A DNA stretch of 7,953 bases from an uncultured Oceanospirillaceae bacterium (GTDB taxonomy: Bacteria > Pseudomonadota > Gammaproteobacteria > Pseudomonadales > Balneatricaceae), in NCBI GenBank assembly GCA_946221045.1, contig CAMIIY010000072.1, positions 1 to 7,953 on the forward strand, in the 5' to 3' direction. Below the pieces are notes generated by a model that was not told the origin of the DNA, did no database searches, and was given only the letters and a program-made list of their open reading frames with translations. The position numbers and the translations under genes were made by a program. Shown in pieces: positions 1-6,026 of the stretch (positions are counted from its first letter, which is position 1; each line of letters starts with the position of its first letter).

Positions 1-34
1 GCAAATCAGTATAATATCTGAACTGTTGCGATGA

Positions 35-907
35 TCATTTGAATCTACAACCGCTGTCATTGTCTATCGACAGATCCTGATGCTTGTGGTCGTACCGGTC
101 AGCAATATCCACCTGACATAGCCGGTTATTGGCAAAGTTGCGGTGCACTTCTGACAGCACGCCAATCTCCAGCCCCCAGTCACTGGGGATGCGCAGGTCA
201 CTCAGCACATCACGCCGGAAAGAGAACTCCCCCGAGAGCGAATAGCGGAAGCTGTCCATATACTGCAGGTATTCCAGCTCACCGAAGATACGTTTCAGTG
301 CTCGCAACAGCGGCGTCACCAGCAGGCGACAGACGCGACCGTTGATCTTGCCTTCCGCCACACGGGCATAAAAACCTTTGCAGAACTCATAGTTAAACTG
401 CGGGTTGGCCACCGGATAGATCAGCCGGGCCAGCATCTCCCGGTTGTAGGTCACAATGTCACAGTCATGCAGGGCGATTGATTCGGCGCGGCCTGTGGCC
501 AGCATATAACCCATGCAATACCAGACATTGCGCCCTTTGCCCCGCTCGCGGGGTGCGAGATCAAGCGCCTGCAACTCGGCATCCAGCGCCTTCAGCCTTG
601 GGCCATCATTCCAGAGTATGCGATGAGGTTGCGGCAGCCCGCCAAAAAACTCCAGCGCATAGCGGTACTGCTTTTCGTCCGCCATATCCAGACCGATAAC
701 AATCTCAGACAGGTAAGGCACTTCTTTCAGCTGTTCGACGATCGGCCCCAGGGCCGGACCTTCCAGCTCTGAATACAAGGATGGCAGAATCAGGGCCATC
801 GGACGTTGCCGACTGAAGCGCACCAGTTCGGATTCCAGCGCCTCCAGGGGGCGATGTGACAGGTTATGCAGGGTCGTGATAATGCCATTCTGGTAAAAAT
901 CGGCCAT
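35..907 (-). CDS. gpgS: Glucosyl-3-phosphoglycerate synthase, GT81-like, possibly C-terminally truncated
   Basis: Predicted to join glucose from an NDP-sugar to 3-phosphoglycerate, the first committed step to glucosylglycerate, an osmolyte made under salt stress and nitrogen shortage. In 290 residues: an N-terminal nucleotide-sugar region (ALILPSLYSELEGPAL, about 38-53), GKGRNVW at 123-129, the metal-binding DxD-type DCD at 148-150, and a histidine-rich RYDHKHQDLS at 271-280 whose H274 or H276 should complete the metal site. GAGGAG lies 5 nt before the ATG at 907. The frame ends 10 residues after that motif, in SIDNDSGCRFK. Non-actinobacterial relatives, as I recall them, continue for roughly another hundred residues, so this copy may be frameshifted or disrupted. 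No convincing remnant of the missing tail is visible in the 34 bp left before the window edge. A mannosyl-specific enzyme is the main alternative. Confidence 0.8.
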   Translation of the reverse strand: MADFYQNGIITTLHNLSHRPLEALESELVRFSRQRPMALILPSLYSELEGPALGPIVEQLKEVPYLSEIVIGLDMADEKQYRYALEFFGGLPQPHRILWNDGPRLKALDAELQALDLAPRERGKGRNVWYCMGYMLATGRAESIALHDCDIVTYNREMLARLIYPVANPQFNYEFCKGFYARVAEGKINGRVCRLLVTPLLRALKRIFGELEYLQYMDSFRYSLSGEFSFRRDVLSDLRIPSDWGLEIGVLSEVHRNFANNRLCQVDIADRYDHKHQDLSIDNDSGCRFK

Positions 908-933
908 AACATCTCCTCAGCATTGCATTCAAT

Positions 934-1776
934 TCAGTCTGTGGGCAGAGCCAGTAGCTGACGGATCCCCGCCGCCCAGCCTTTCGGCCCACAGTGTTCA
1001 CTCAAAATAAATCGGGTATTTGATGACAACTCCGGTGGCGCATGGGCGGGAGAACGCACCAGCAACGCCCGGTCGGCCACCTGCAACATGGCAATATCAT
1101 TCTGACTGTCACCGGCCGCGACAGTCAGCAGCGGATGCCTGGGTTGGTAGTTCTGGTAACAGCGGGTCAGCCACTGCAGGGCCTGTCCCTTATCACACTG
1201 ATCCACCAGATGCAGAAAACGGCCACCCTGCAGCGGTTTAATGCCTTCTGCTGCCAGCACTGCCAGAAAGTGGCTGCGCCGTTCAGCAGAACCCAGCCAG
1301 TGAACCGGTTCGCTATACTCCCGCTGCCGGGCCAACCGGGCCTGATCAGCACTCAGACCGGTAAGCCGGGCCAGCTCCTCAACTGACAGTTCACTCAACA
1401 GAACAAACTCATCTTTAAATTCGGCTTTAAGTCGTTGCAGCAAAGGCTGCCAGATAGCAACCGACCGGGAAAAGGGCTTTACCCAAAACGCACCCACTGT
1501 CTCACACCCCTGCGGACAGAGCGGAAAATAGTTTTGCGGAATAAATACCGCCGCACCATTTTCAGTAATAAATGGGTGCTCGTTTTGCAGCTGGGCACGT
1601 AGCGGCAACAGTTCAGCGCGGGTTTTGCTGGTGACGGGAATCACGGGTACCTGCTGCTCAGCAAGCAACCGCAGGGTCGTTACAGCCGGGGCGAAGCTGT
1701 AGCTATGATGGTCAAGCAGGGTGCCATCAAGATCGGTAAAGACCAGATATTCAAAGGTTTTCTGACGCTGTGACAT
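934..1776 (-). CDS. gpgP: Glucosyl-/mannosyl-3-phosphoglycerate phosphatase (HAD family IIB)
   Basis: Predicted to remove phosphate from glucosyl-3-phosphoglycerate (possibly the mannosyl form), the second step in making the compatible solute glucosylglycerate in the cytoplasm. The 280-residue product shows HAD motif I at FTDLDGTLLD (nucleophile D15, general acid/base D17), motif II threonine in PVTSKTR (T49), and the C-terminal GDSQNDIAML motif that binds Mg2+. The large insert between motifs II and III fits the IIB cap and the MPGP/YedP group. The frame is open to a GTG at 1836, but the family normally begins only a few residues before motif I, so I chose the ATG at 1776. No clear Shine-Dalgarno precedes it, so the start is uncertain. 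It lies 26 bp before a matching synthase, which favours glucosyl over mannosyl substrate. Confidence 0.82.
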   Translation of the reverse strand: MSQRQKTFEYLVFTDLDGTLLDHHSYSFAPAVTTLRLLAEQQVPVIPVTSKTRAELLPLRAQLQNEHPFITENGAAVFIPQNYFPLCPQGCETVGAFWVKPFSRSVAIWQPLLQRLKAEFKDEFVLLSELSVEELARLTGLSADQARLARQREYSEPVHWLGSAERRSHFLAVLAAEGIKPLQGGRFLHLVDQCDKGQALQWLTRCYQNYQPRHPLLTVAAGDSQNDIAMLQVADRALLVRSPAHAPPELSSNTRFILSEHCGPKGWAAGIRQLLALPTD

Positions 1777-1835
1777 TGCAACATTGGGTGATCCGCTTAA
1801 TCGCACCAATAAAGTGCACAAATGCGGATCAATCA

Positions 1836-1841
1836 CTCCTT
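1836..1841 (-). promoter_or_regulatory. AAGGAG Shine-Dalgarno-like site of unclear use
   Basis: A strong AAGGAG occurs just downstream of the candidate -10 box, but it does not fit the expected phosphatase start. It overlaps the in-frame GTG at 1836 and is about 59 nt from the preferred ATG at 1776. It could serve a tiny leader frame opening at a TTG 3 nt downstream (11 codons), a non-standard start, or nothing. I record it because it makes the gpgP start uncertain. Confidence 0.3.
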
Positions 1842-1850
1842 ATTCAGGTG

Positions 1851-1856
1851 ATTATA
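1851..1856 (-). promoter_or_regulatory. Candidate -10 box for the gpgP-gpgS unit
   Basis: A perfect TATAAT on the minus strand lies between the terminator and the phosphatase gene. Transcription would begin near 1844, giving an untranslated leader of about 68 nt to the ATG at 1776. I see no good -35 (TTGACA-like) hexamer at 16-18 bp spacing and no extended TG motif. The promoter may therefore need an activator or another sigma factor, or the match may be chance. Its position straight after a terminator supports a real start site. Confidence 0.45.
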
Positions 1857-1892
1857 GCTGTTGCAGGTTTTGTGCCGTTTTTGCTGCGCCGC

Positions 1893-1921
1893 AAAATAAA
1901 AAGCCGGCACAGGCCGGCTTT
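1893..1921 (-). terminator. Rho-independent terminator of the redox/haemoglobin cluster
   Basis: Read on the minus strand, a 9-bp perfect stem (AAAGCCGGC paired with GCCGGCTTT, arms at 1913-1921 and 1900-1908) closes a 4-nt loop and is followed by a T-rich tail (TTATTTT). It lies 7 bp after the ferredoxin reductase stop codon. The plus strand has only a short T run after the stem, so it should act mainly on the minus strand. It separates the redox cluster from the glycosyl-phosphoglycerate genes. Confidence 0.85.
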
Positions 1922-1928
1922 GGGCAAG

Positions 1929-2906
1929 TCAGGCTGCCACCGCCTGACTTGAGGGAGTGAACAGGTCACAGTGAATATCCTGCATGCTGGCTCCCGCCAG
2001 AAACGTCTGTTTGCGTAACTTTTGCACACGTTCTGGAGAGCCGCAGAAATAGGCACGCATACCCTTGGTATCCGGGTACTGCGCTTTTAAAACTTGATTA
2101 ATATCCCCCACCAGCACGTCCTCAACTGGTTCAGAGGCCTCCAGTACCACCGGGGTGTAGGTGAAGTTCTTGTATACCGAATTCAGCGCCTTCAGCTCTT
2201 TATCCAGATACAGATCTTCTGCCACCCGCGCACCGGCAAACAGATGAATAGGGCCATCATGTCCCAGGCGCAGCGCATCACGGGCAATACCATAGAGCGG
2301 GGAAAGCCCCGTACCCGTCGCCGCCAGTAACAGAGGTTGCTGCATATTCTCAGGGGTATAAAAACAGTCGCCAAAGGCCCCCTGCACTTTCAGAGCATCG
2401 CCAATTGCCAGCGTCTGCAAAGCCCACTGGCTGAACTGGCCGTCGTCATAAATCCGAATCTGGACTTCCAGCTCACGCTCCAGCTCCGGTACGCTGGCCA
2501 GGGAGTAAGCCCGGCTTAATCCATCTTCACGCACCAGATTCACAAACTGCCCCGGCCGGTAATCCAGCTCGGTACTCAGGCGCAAGCGTAACACCCGCCC
2601 CGGTAATAGCTGCTTATCGACCACAACGGCCATCGCAGACTGGCTGGCAGGGTTTCGCTGCACCTTCAGATCTGTTTGTGGCTCACAGCAACAGGCCAGA
2701 AAATAGCCTTGTGCCTTTTGCGTAGCTTTCAAACCCTGCTGGGCGGCAGCAGGCAACTCGCCATCCAGCACCTGCATTAAACAACTCTGGCAGGCACCTG
2801 CCCGGCAGGCATTAGGAATCTCATGCCCGGCATACAGCAGGGCTTCAAGCAGATTGCTGCCGGATGCTACATCCACCGCACTGTCTTCAAACTGTACCGT
2901 CGCCAT
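1929..2906 (-). CDS. [2Fe-2S] ferredoxin-FAD-NAD(P)H oxidoreductase
   Basis: A soluble one-polypeptide electron donor carrying NAD(P)H electrons to FAD and then a plant-type [2Fe-2S] cluster. In 325 residues: ferredoxin domain at about 1-85 with cluster ligands C34, C39, C42 and C72; FAD-binding domain from about 92 with RAYS at 132-135; NAD(P)-binding domain with GTGLSP at 198-203 and CGSPE at 288-292. This order (ferredoxin first) is that of reductases such as methane monooxygenase component C, phenol hydroxylase P5 and CDP-6-deoxyglucoseen reductase. No oxygenase or sugar gene is nearby. Instead it follows two haemoglobins by 9 bp, so it may reduce them as the reductase half of flavohaemoglobin does (inference). 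The fourth ligand lies in an unusual Cys-Cys-Cys run (72-74). The ATG at 2906 has AGGAG 6 nt upstream, overlapping the haemoglobin's TAG stop. It is the last gene before the terminator. Confidence 0.88.
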   Translation of the reverse strand: MATVQFEDSAVDVASGSNLLEALLYAGHEIPNACRAGACQSCLMQVLDGELPAAAQQGLKATQKAQGYFLACCCEPQTDLKVQRNPASQSAMAVVVDKQLLPGRVLRLRLSTELDYRPGQFVNLVREDGLSRAYSLASVPELERELEVQIRIYDDGQFSQWALQTLAIGDALKVQGAFGDCFYTPENMQQPLLLAATGTGLSPLYGIARDALRLGHDGPIHLFAGARVAEDLYLDKELKALNSVYKNFTYTPVVLEASEPVEDVLVGDINQVLKAQYPDTKGMRAYFCGSPERVQKLRKQTFLAGASMQDIHCDLFTPSSQAVAA

Positions 2907-2915
2907 GCAACGCTC

Positions 2916-3275
2916 CTAGCGATTCAGCACATCATCGCGCACGCTGTTACCTATCGCCGCGATCTGTTCAATTTTATCTGAACCGACACCTAACTCCGTC
3001 AGTGTGGCGGCCAGATTTTCCAGCACTGCATCGAAGTGACCATCGTTCAGCCCTTTCAGATGTTTATGACCTTCACGCATGTCTTTACCGGTGTAGTTAT
3101 GCGGACCGCCAAACACCATGGTCAGGAAGGCTTTCTGCTTAACCGCCTGTTCATCCATATCGACGGTATCGAAGTAATGACTGATGCGGTCATCCGCCAG
3201 GACTTTGCGGTAGAAAATATCTACCGCAGCGTCCACAGCAGCTTCACCACCCAGTTGCTCGTATAAACTGCTCAT
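2916..3275 (-). CDS. glbN: Group I truncated haemoglobin (second paralog)
   Basis: Second 2-on-2 haemoglobin of 119 residues, the compact length usual for group I. The core matches its upstream neighbour at 98 of 117 aligned positions (about 84%, counted by hand). Likely haem-pocket residues are Y22 (B10), Q43 (E7), K46 (E10), Q47 (E11) and proximal H70, all conserved in both copies. The C-terminal SVRDDVLNR lacks the histidine that Synechocystis GlbN uses to bind haem covalently. The frame stays open upstream into the neighbouring gene, but AGAGGA sits 5 nt before the ATG at 3275, and that start aligns with the family N-terminus MSxLYExLGG. The gene lies 13 bp after the first haemoglobin and 9 bp before the ferredoxin reductase. 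The paralogs differ at many synonymous sites, so the duplication is not very recent. Likely role: NO or O2 chemistry (inference). Confidence 0.92.
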   Translation of the reverse strand: MSSLYEQLGGEAAVDAAVDIFYRKVLADDRISHYFDTVDMDEQAVKQKAFLTMVFGGPHNYTGKDMREGHKHLKGLNDGHFDAVLENLAATLTELGVGSDKIEQIAAIGNSVRDDVLNR

Positions 3276-3288
3276 GGGTTTCCTCTGT

Positions 3289-3702
3289 TTATCGGTTAAG
3301 CACGTCGTCACGTACGCTTTCAGCGATACCGGCAATCTCACCGATGTCATCACCGCCCACACCCAGTTCGGTCAGGGTCGCTGCCAGATTTTCAACCACC
3401 GCATCAAAGTGGGTGTCATTCAGGCCGGTCAGGTGTTTATGACCTTCTCGCAGATCTTTACCGCTGTAGTTGTTCGGACCACCAAACACCATGGTCAGAA
3501 ACGCTTTCTGTTTGACGATCTGGCCATCCATATCAACGCTGTCGAAATAGTGACTGATACGGTCATCCGCCAGCACCTTGCGGTAAAAAATGTCCACGGC
3601 CGCATCCACTGCTGGCTGGCCGCCCAGACGCTCGTAGAGGCTTGGTTTTGCTTTTTCTTTACCAGAGAACAACCCTTTGAGTTTATTCATAAAACTGCAC
3701 AT
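3289..3702 (-). CDS. glbN: Group I truncated haemoglobin with N-terminal extension (first paralog)
   Basis: A cytoplasmic 2-on-2 haemoglobin; group I members bind O2 and NO, and several convert NO to nitrate when a reductase is present. In 137 residues the globin core starts near S21. The likely B10 tyrosine is Y40 (FYRKVLADDRISHYF), the FGGP turn follows helix E, and the proximal histidine is H88 (REGHKHL). By recalled alignment with Synechocystis GlbN, helix E has Gln at E7 and E11 and Lys, not His, at E10, so bis-His ligation of that type looks unlikely. The first 20 residues are an extra basic segment (KLKGLFSGKEKAK) absent from the downstream paralog. It may resemble the pre-A extension of mycobacterial HbN, which affects NO turnover, or be a weak membrane contact. 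The ATG at 3702 has GGAG 6 nt upstream, directly after the cytochrome's TAA. A later ATG at 3690 is possible but has no comparable site. Confidence 0.9.
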   Translation of the reverse strand: MCSFMNKLKGLFSGKEKAKPSLYERLGGQPAVDAAVDIFYRKVLADDRISHYFDSVDMDGQIVKQKAFLTMVFGGPNNYSGKDLREGHKHLTGLNDTHFDAVVENLAATLTELGVGGDDIGEIAGIAESVRDDVLNR

Positions 3703-3713
3703 ATCAGTCTCCT

Positions 3714-4058
3714 TTATCGGGCTTCCAGCTGGGACAACATGTAGTCCACCGCAAAGCCGATTTCTTCATCTGTAAGGTCTGTGTTACCACCCTTGGCCGG
3801 CATCAGTTGATAACCGTTGATGGCATGTTGCACCAGTAAATCCCGGCCCTGTCCAACCCGTTTACCCCACATCTTGTTATTGCCAATGATCGGGGCACCA
3901 TTGATGCCCTGACCATGGCAGGCGAAACAGGTAGTGGTGACAATCTGCTCTCCCTTCTGCAAAGCAGGCGAGAGCGTAGCTGCCGGGCCATCGCCTCCGT
4001 CACAGCCCGTCAACGCGAGCAAAAGTGCGAGGCTTCCAATTCGGGCTGTGTTTTTCAT
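3714..4058 (-). CDS. Class I cytochrome c lipoprotein (c5-like)
   Basis: A small periplasmic electron carrier, probably tethered to a membrane. The 114-residue product has a lipoprotein signal with lipobox LTGC (Cys19), a Gly/Asp-rich linker at 20-28, one haem motif CFACH at 44-48, and YQLMPAKGG where Met86 is the likely sixth haem ligand. It ends in a typical class I helix (LTDEEIGFAVDYMLSQL). The fold resembles cytochrome c5/c555-type carriers. The ATG at 4058 follows a GGAG with 7-nt spacing. The gene sits between the DUF3365-like lipoprotein and the haemoglobins, with gaps of 19 and 11 bp, so it is probably co-transcribed. It could carry electrons between the 11-haem cytochrome and a terminal reductase outside this window; the partner is not visible. 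Confidence 0.88.
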   Translation of the reverse strand: MKNTARIGSLALLLALTGCDGGDGPAATLSPALQKGEQIVTTTCFACHGQGINGAPIIGNNKMWGKRVGQGRDLLVQHAINGYQLMPAKGGNTDLTDEEIGFAVDYMLSQLEAR

Positions 4059-4077
4059 CCTGTTTCTCCGTGGTTAA

Positions 4078-4659
4078 TTAGCCACCCAGTGGCACACGAA
4101 TAACGACACCACCCATCACTTCACCGATTTTGAAGTCGGTACGCGGGCTGTCTTTGTGTTCGTTGTGACAGGTTACACAGGGGGTCGCTACCGCAACGTC
4201 TGGGTAAACTGCGGTGAAGTAGGTGGTATCACCCAGTTTTTCTTCGCCGTAGAAGTTTTTACCCGGATTAGCCGCAATGTATTCCAGGCCCTGTTTTTCC
4301 ATCTCGGTACGTGGCGCGTTCTGTGGATTGATTGGCCAGATAGACTGCAGTGAGTAGGTGAAGTCATCGGTCATTTCAGCCACCGCTTCAGCACCGGCAC
4401 GGAACATCTGTGCTGGCAGCGGTGCGCCGTTTTCCAGATCCTGCCAGTGTTCTTTTGGCGCAATGGCGTCGGCACCGGCAGGGCCAAGGCGTTTGATGAT
4501 CAGCTTGGTGTAGTTGGTACGATCAGCTTTCATCACGGCAAACAGCGAGTCAGTGTACAACTCGGGTTTAATACCCACCGCTTGTGGCTCATCCTGGCAG
4601 CCAGTCAGAATCAAAGGGGTTGCCACCAGGGCGGCGCAGATAATTGATTTTTTCAGCAT
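4078..4659 (-). CDS. Mono-haem c-type lipoprotein, Tll0287-like/DUF3365 family
   Basis: A predicted periplasmic lipoprotein with one covalent haem. The 193-residue product starts with a basic, hydrophobic signal peptide ending in a lipobox LTGC (Cys21), and carries a single CVTCH motif near the C-terminus (161-165). The order of elements (lipidated N-terminus, helical middle with a WPINPQN-type stretch, an FxxVYP-type segment, CxxCH, then a short G-V-rich tail) matches the Tll0287-like family as I know it. That family is often suggested to sense redox state or small ligands through its haem, and no enzyme activity is established. The frame could open at a GTG at 4668, but that codon overlaps the GGAG (4668-4671). 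The ATG at 4659 has an 8-nt spacing and gives a normal signal peptide, so I chose it. It lies 39 bp after the 11-haem cytochrome and 19 bp before the next cytochrome. It may be an electron shuttle or a redox/NO sensor for the cluster (inference). Confidence 0.78.
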   Translation of the reverse strand: MLKKSIICAALVATPLILTGCQDEPQAVGIKPELYTDSLFAVMKADRTNYTKLIIKRLGPAGADAIAPKEHWQDLENGAPLPAQMFRAGAEAVAEMTDDFTYSLQSIWPINPQNAPRTEMEKQGLEYIAANPGKNFYGEEKLGDTTYFTAVYPDVAVATPCVTCHNEHKDSPRTDFKIGEVMGGVVIRVPLGG

Positions 4660-4698
4660 CTTAAACACTCCGTTCTCAGTTTGAGTTGAGTTGTCGTT

Positions 4699-6015
4699 TT
4701 ATCGATCTTTCTTTTCTCTGTCCCGGGCCACCGCCATGTCGATGGACGGAATATGGCTACCGGGCTTTCCGTTAAAGTTGTTCTTAATCAATGCCTGATC
4801 CGCCAGCGCATCCAGACTGAACGCCAGGGAATGGCAGTCCATACATACGCTGCGCACCATCTTTTCATTCGGGCGCAAATTCATGTTCTGGTTGTGCTCA
4901 ACACGCACCGTGGTTTTGCCAAAGGCTTTATGTGCTTCACGCGGCATATGACAGGTGGCGCAGGTCACACCGCTGCCGGCTGGCAGCTCGTCAGCCAGCT
5001 CTTTCTGCCACAGGCTGGCGTGAGGAGAATCGGCATAATTACGACTGTGATCGTCGTCATGACAGCTCTGGCAAGACTCAACGGCGGCGACTTTCAGATC
5101 AGGCTGATGGGCATCGTGACAACTGGCGCAGTCCAAACCACTCTGGTCCGCGTCGGCTTTGAAAGGCAGCCGGGCCAGGGCAGGCGACATCTTGCCCAGG
5201 CCCGCTTTGAGGCGCATACCATGTTTTCCGGCCAGAAAGCCTGATTCCTCGTTTTCATGACAGCTGCTGCAACTAGCCACCCCGGGATCGTCCTGCCAGA
5301 CGCCGGTGGTGGAATGACAATCGGTACAGTTCACACCGGCTTCGGCATGACCACTCAGGCTCCAGCCCTCAACAATCTCATGGGCTGCGTCTGCATCCGC
5401 CTGCGCCTGAGTCAGGGGCTCTTTACGTTTGATAGCCTGTGTACCACTGCGCGCCAGCACCTGAGCCATGGCGTTCACCATGGGACCGGACTGATTTGCT
5501 AACAGGAAGTCTTCATACAGGGCACGGTTATCATGGAAGTTGTGGCAACCGGCACTGGCACAGGTATCAAAACCCATGCCCTCATGGCTCGGGCGATCCT
5601 TGGCAATCTCCTGGTGGCACTCATAACAGAAGTCATCCGGCAGGGTGACACCCATGGCAAAGGTCTGATGCTGTTTATGTTCGCCGTGACAGCTGACGCA
5701 GTTGGTGGCATCGATTTTTTCCAGCCGGTCAACGTTGCGCGGGTCGGTAAACTTCTTGCGTGGGTGCGAGTCATGGGCATCTTTCAGTTCCTGCTCATGA
5801 CAGCCCATGCAGGCATCATGCAGCAGTTCTTTGCCGCCAAACGGGTCGGTATGGCAGGTATCGCAGCTGAGCTCGATCTGATAGTGACCATGGGTGGTCG
5901 GTCCAATCAGAAAACTTGGCTTCTCTGGCTTGGCGAGCATTTCGTAGCCCAACACTCCGGCCAGCCCTGCACAGAGCGCCAACCAGATCAGCCAGATAAA
6001 CAACTTACGACTCAT
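4699..6015 (-). CDS. Membrane-anchored 11-haem cytochrome c
   Basis: Likely periplasmic electron acceptor or redox enzyme working with the preceding flavoprotein. The 438-residue product has an N-terminal hydrophobic helix (about 5-27) with no clear cleavage site, so it is probably an inner-membrane anchor. Haem motifs: CxxCH at 51, 69, 106, 130, 230, 249, 296, 315, 352 and 391, plus one CX4CH (CASAGCH) at 152. They form two groups, five haems at 51-158 and six at 230-395, split by a haem-free linker rich in Ala, Asp and Gln. Many further histidines (H42, H44, H144, H161, H223, H265, H303, H323, H332, H374) could be distal ligands. The second half recalls multihaem hydroxylamine-oxidoreductase or cytochrome c554-like proteins, but I cannot assign a catalytic haem. 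I prefer the ATG at 6015 over a TTG at 6018, because AAGGGG sits 5 nt upstream. The stop codon of the upstream gene is 9 bp away, which suggests translational coupling. Called confidently as a multihaem cytochrome; its reaction is unknown. Confidence 0.88.
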   Translation of the reverse strand: MSRKLFIWLIWLALCAGLAGVLGYEMLAKPEKPSFLIGPTTHGHYQIELSCDTCHTDPFGGKELLHDACMGCHEQELKDAHDSHPRKKFTDPRNVDRLEKIDATNCVSCHGEHKQHQTFAMGVTLPDDFCYECHQEIAKDRPSHEGMGFDTCASAGCHNFHDNRALYEDFLLANQSGPMVNAMAQVLARSGTQAIKRKEPLTQAQADADAAHEIVEGWSLSGHAEAGVNCTDCHSTTGVWQDDPGVASCSSCHENEESGFLAGKHGMRLKAGLGKMSPALARLPFKADADQSGLDCASCHDAHQPDLKVAAVESCQSCHDDDHSRNYADSPHASLWQKELADELPAGSGVTCATCHMPREAHKAFGKTTVRVEHNQNMNLRPNEKMVRSVCMDCHSLAFSLDALADQALIKNNFNGKPGSHIPSIDMAVARDREKKDR

Positions 6016-6020
6016 CAATA

Positions 6021-6026
6021 CCCCTT
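6021..6026 (-). promoter_or_regulatory. Ribosome binding site AAGGGG overlapping the upstream stop codon
   Basis: On the minus strand the flavoprotein's TAA (6025-6027) runs straight into GGGG, giving TAAGGGG. It lies 5 nt before the ATG at 6015. It decides the start of the 11-haem cytochrome and suggests that ribosomes finishing the flavoprotein reinitiate there. Confidence 0.65.

Noticed and set aside
10..15. TATAAT on the plus strand near the left edge
   Set aside because: Upstream sequence is outside the window, and no plus-strand gene follows; in AT-rich DNA this is likely chance.
934..1776. Mannosylglycerate pathway (mpgP) as the primary call
   Set aside because: The phosphatase family handles both substrates, but the adjacent transferase resembles GpgS with its GKGRNVW and RYDHKHQDLS motifs, so glucosylglycerate is favoured, not proven.
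3276..3362. Longer N-terminus for the second haemoglobin, opening upstream of 3275
   Set aside because: It would overlap the end of the first haemoglobin, and the ATG at 3275 has a good ribosome site and the family N-terminus.
4660..4698. Possible internal terminator or attenuator between the 11-haem cytochrome and the DUF3365-like gene
   Set aside because: Only a 4-bp CTCA/TGAG stem with no T run is visible, too weak to call.
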